Assembly (NCBI GenBank): GCA_021796055.1
Contig: JAJYOS010000049.1
Location: forward strand, 1-14,953
Origin: Bacteroidota bacterium
GTDB taxonomy: Bacteria; Bacteroidota; Kryptoniia; Kryptoniales; JAKASW01
Direction: 5' to 3'
DNA: 14,953 nt
Shown: positions 14,943 to 14,953 of the stretch, piece by piece
Position numbering within the stretch: position 1 is the stretch's first letter
Layout of the letters: each line of letters opens with the position of its first letter
Made by a program: the position numbers and the translations under genes
Notes under the pieces: generated by a model
Seen by the model: only the letters and a program-made list of their open reading frames with translations
What the model was told of the DNA's origin: nothing
Database searches by the model: none

Positions 14943-14953
14943 ATGGCAATGCT
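14939..14953 (-). CDS. Possible 3' tail of an upstream minus-strand gene
   Basis: Reading the minus strand from the window edge, AGC ATT GCC ATG TGA ends in a stop at 14941-14939 that forms a GTGA overlap with the glnE GTG. Since other junctions in this operon use the same kind of four-base overlap, an upstream gene may end here. Only four codons are visible, so no product can be named and the frame may be non-coding. Confidence 0.25.
   Translation of the reverse strand, partial: SIAM

Overview
The window looks like chromosomal DNA of an FCB-group bacterium on the Bacteroidota/Chlorobiota/Ignavibacteria side. This is an inference from content: a secreted protein with a type IX secretion (T9SS) type-A sorting tail, two PorV/PorQ-type outer-membrane barrels and a DUF2723 membrane protein. 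A full-length GlnE and an NtrC-type sigma-54 activator argue against a typical gut Bacteroides and favour an Ignavibacteria- or Chlorobi-like lineage. No tRNA, rRNA, CRISPR array, insertion sequence or phage gene was seen. Coding density is close to complete and no gene-free stretch exceeds 90 bases.

Plus strand, 1-2651. The 3' end of hisD (histidinol dehydrogenase) overlaps hisC (histidinol-phosphate aminotransferase, GTG start) by 17 bases, so the window opens inside a histidine operon. After an 89-base gap comes an orphan response regulator of the NtrC family (receiver, AAA+ and Fis-type helix-turn-helix domains). Its last 9 bases overlap the end of the oppositely oriented operon.

Minus strand, 14942 down to 2643. 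Nine genes run head to tail with no gap above 10 bases and several ATGA stop/start overlaps. In order of transcription they are: glnE; a DUF2723 multi-spanning membrane protein (GT-C/TMEM260-like); a membrane-anchored family 2 glycosyltransferase; an M50 site-2 protease; a lipoprotein with a TTG start and a choice-of-anchor-X-like C-terminus; a secreted Asp-box (BNR) beta-propeller with a T9SS tail; two consecutive PorV/PorQ-like barrels; and a GT-B (family 4-like) glycosyltransferase.

The spacing strongly suggests one transcript. Apart from glnE, a nitrogen-assimilation gene, every member belongs to the cell envelope. It holds three glycosyltransferase-like proteins, a membrane protease, a lipoprotein, a T9SS cargo and two proteins of the family that handles T9SS cargo at the outer membrane. 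The most interesting reading, which is only an inference, is a dedicated module that glycosylates, exports and anchors one surface propeller protein.
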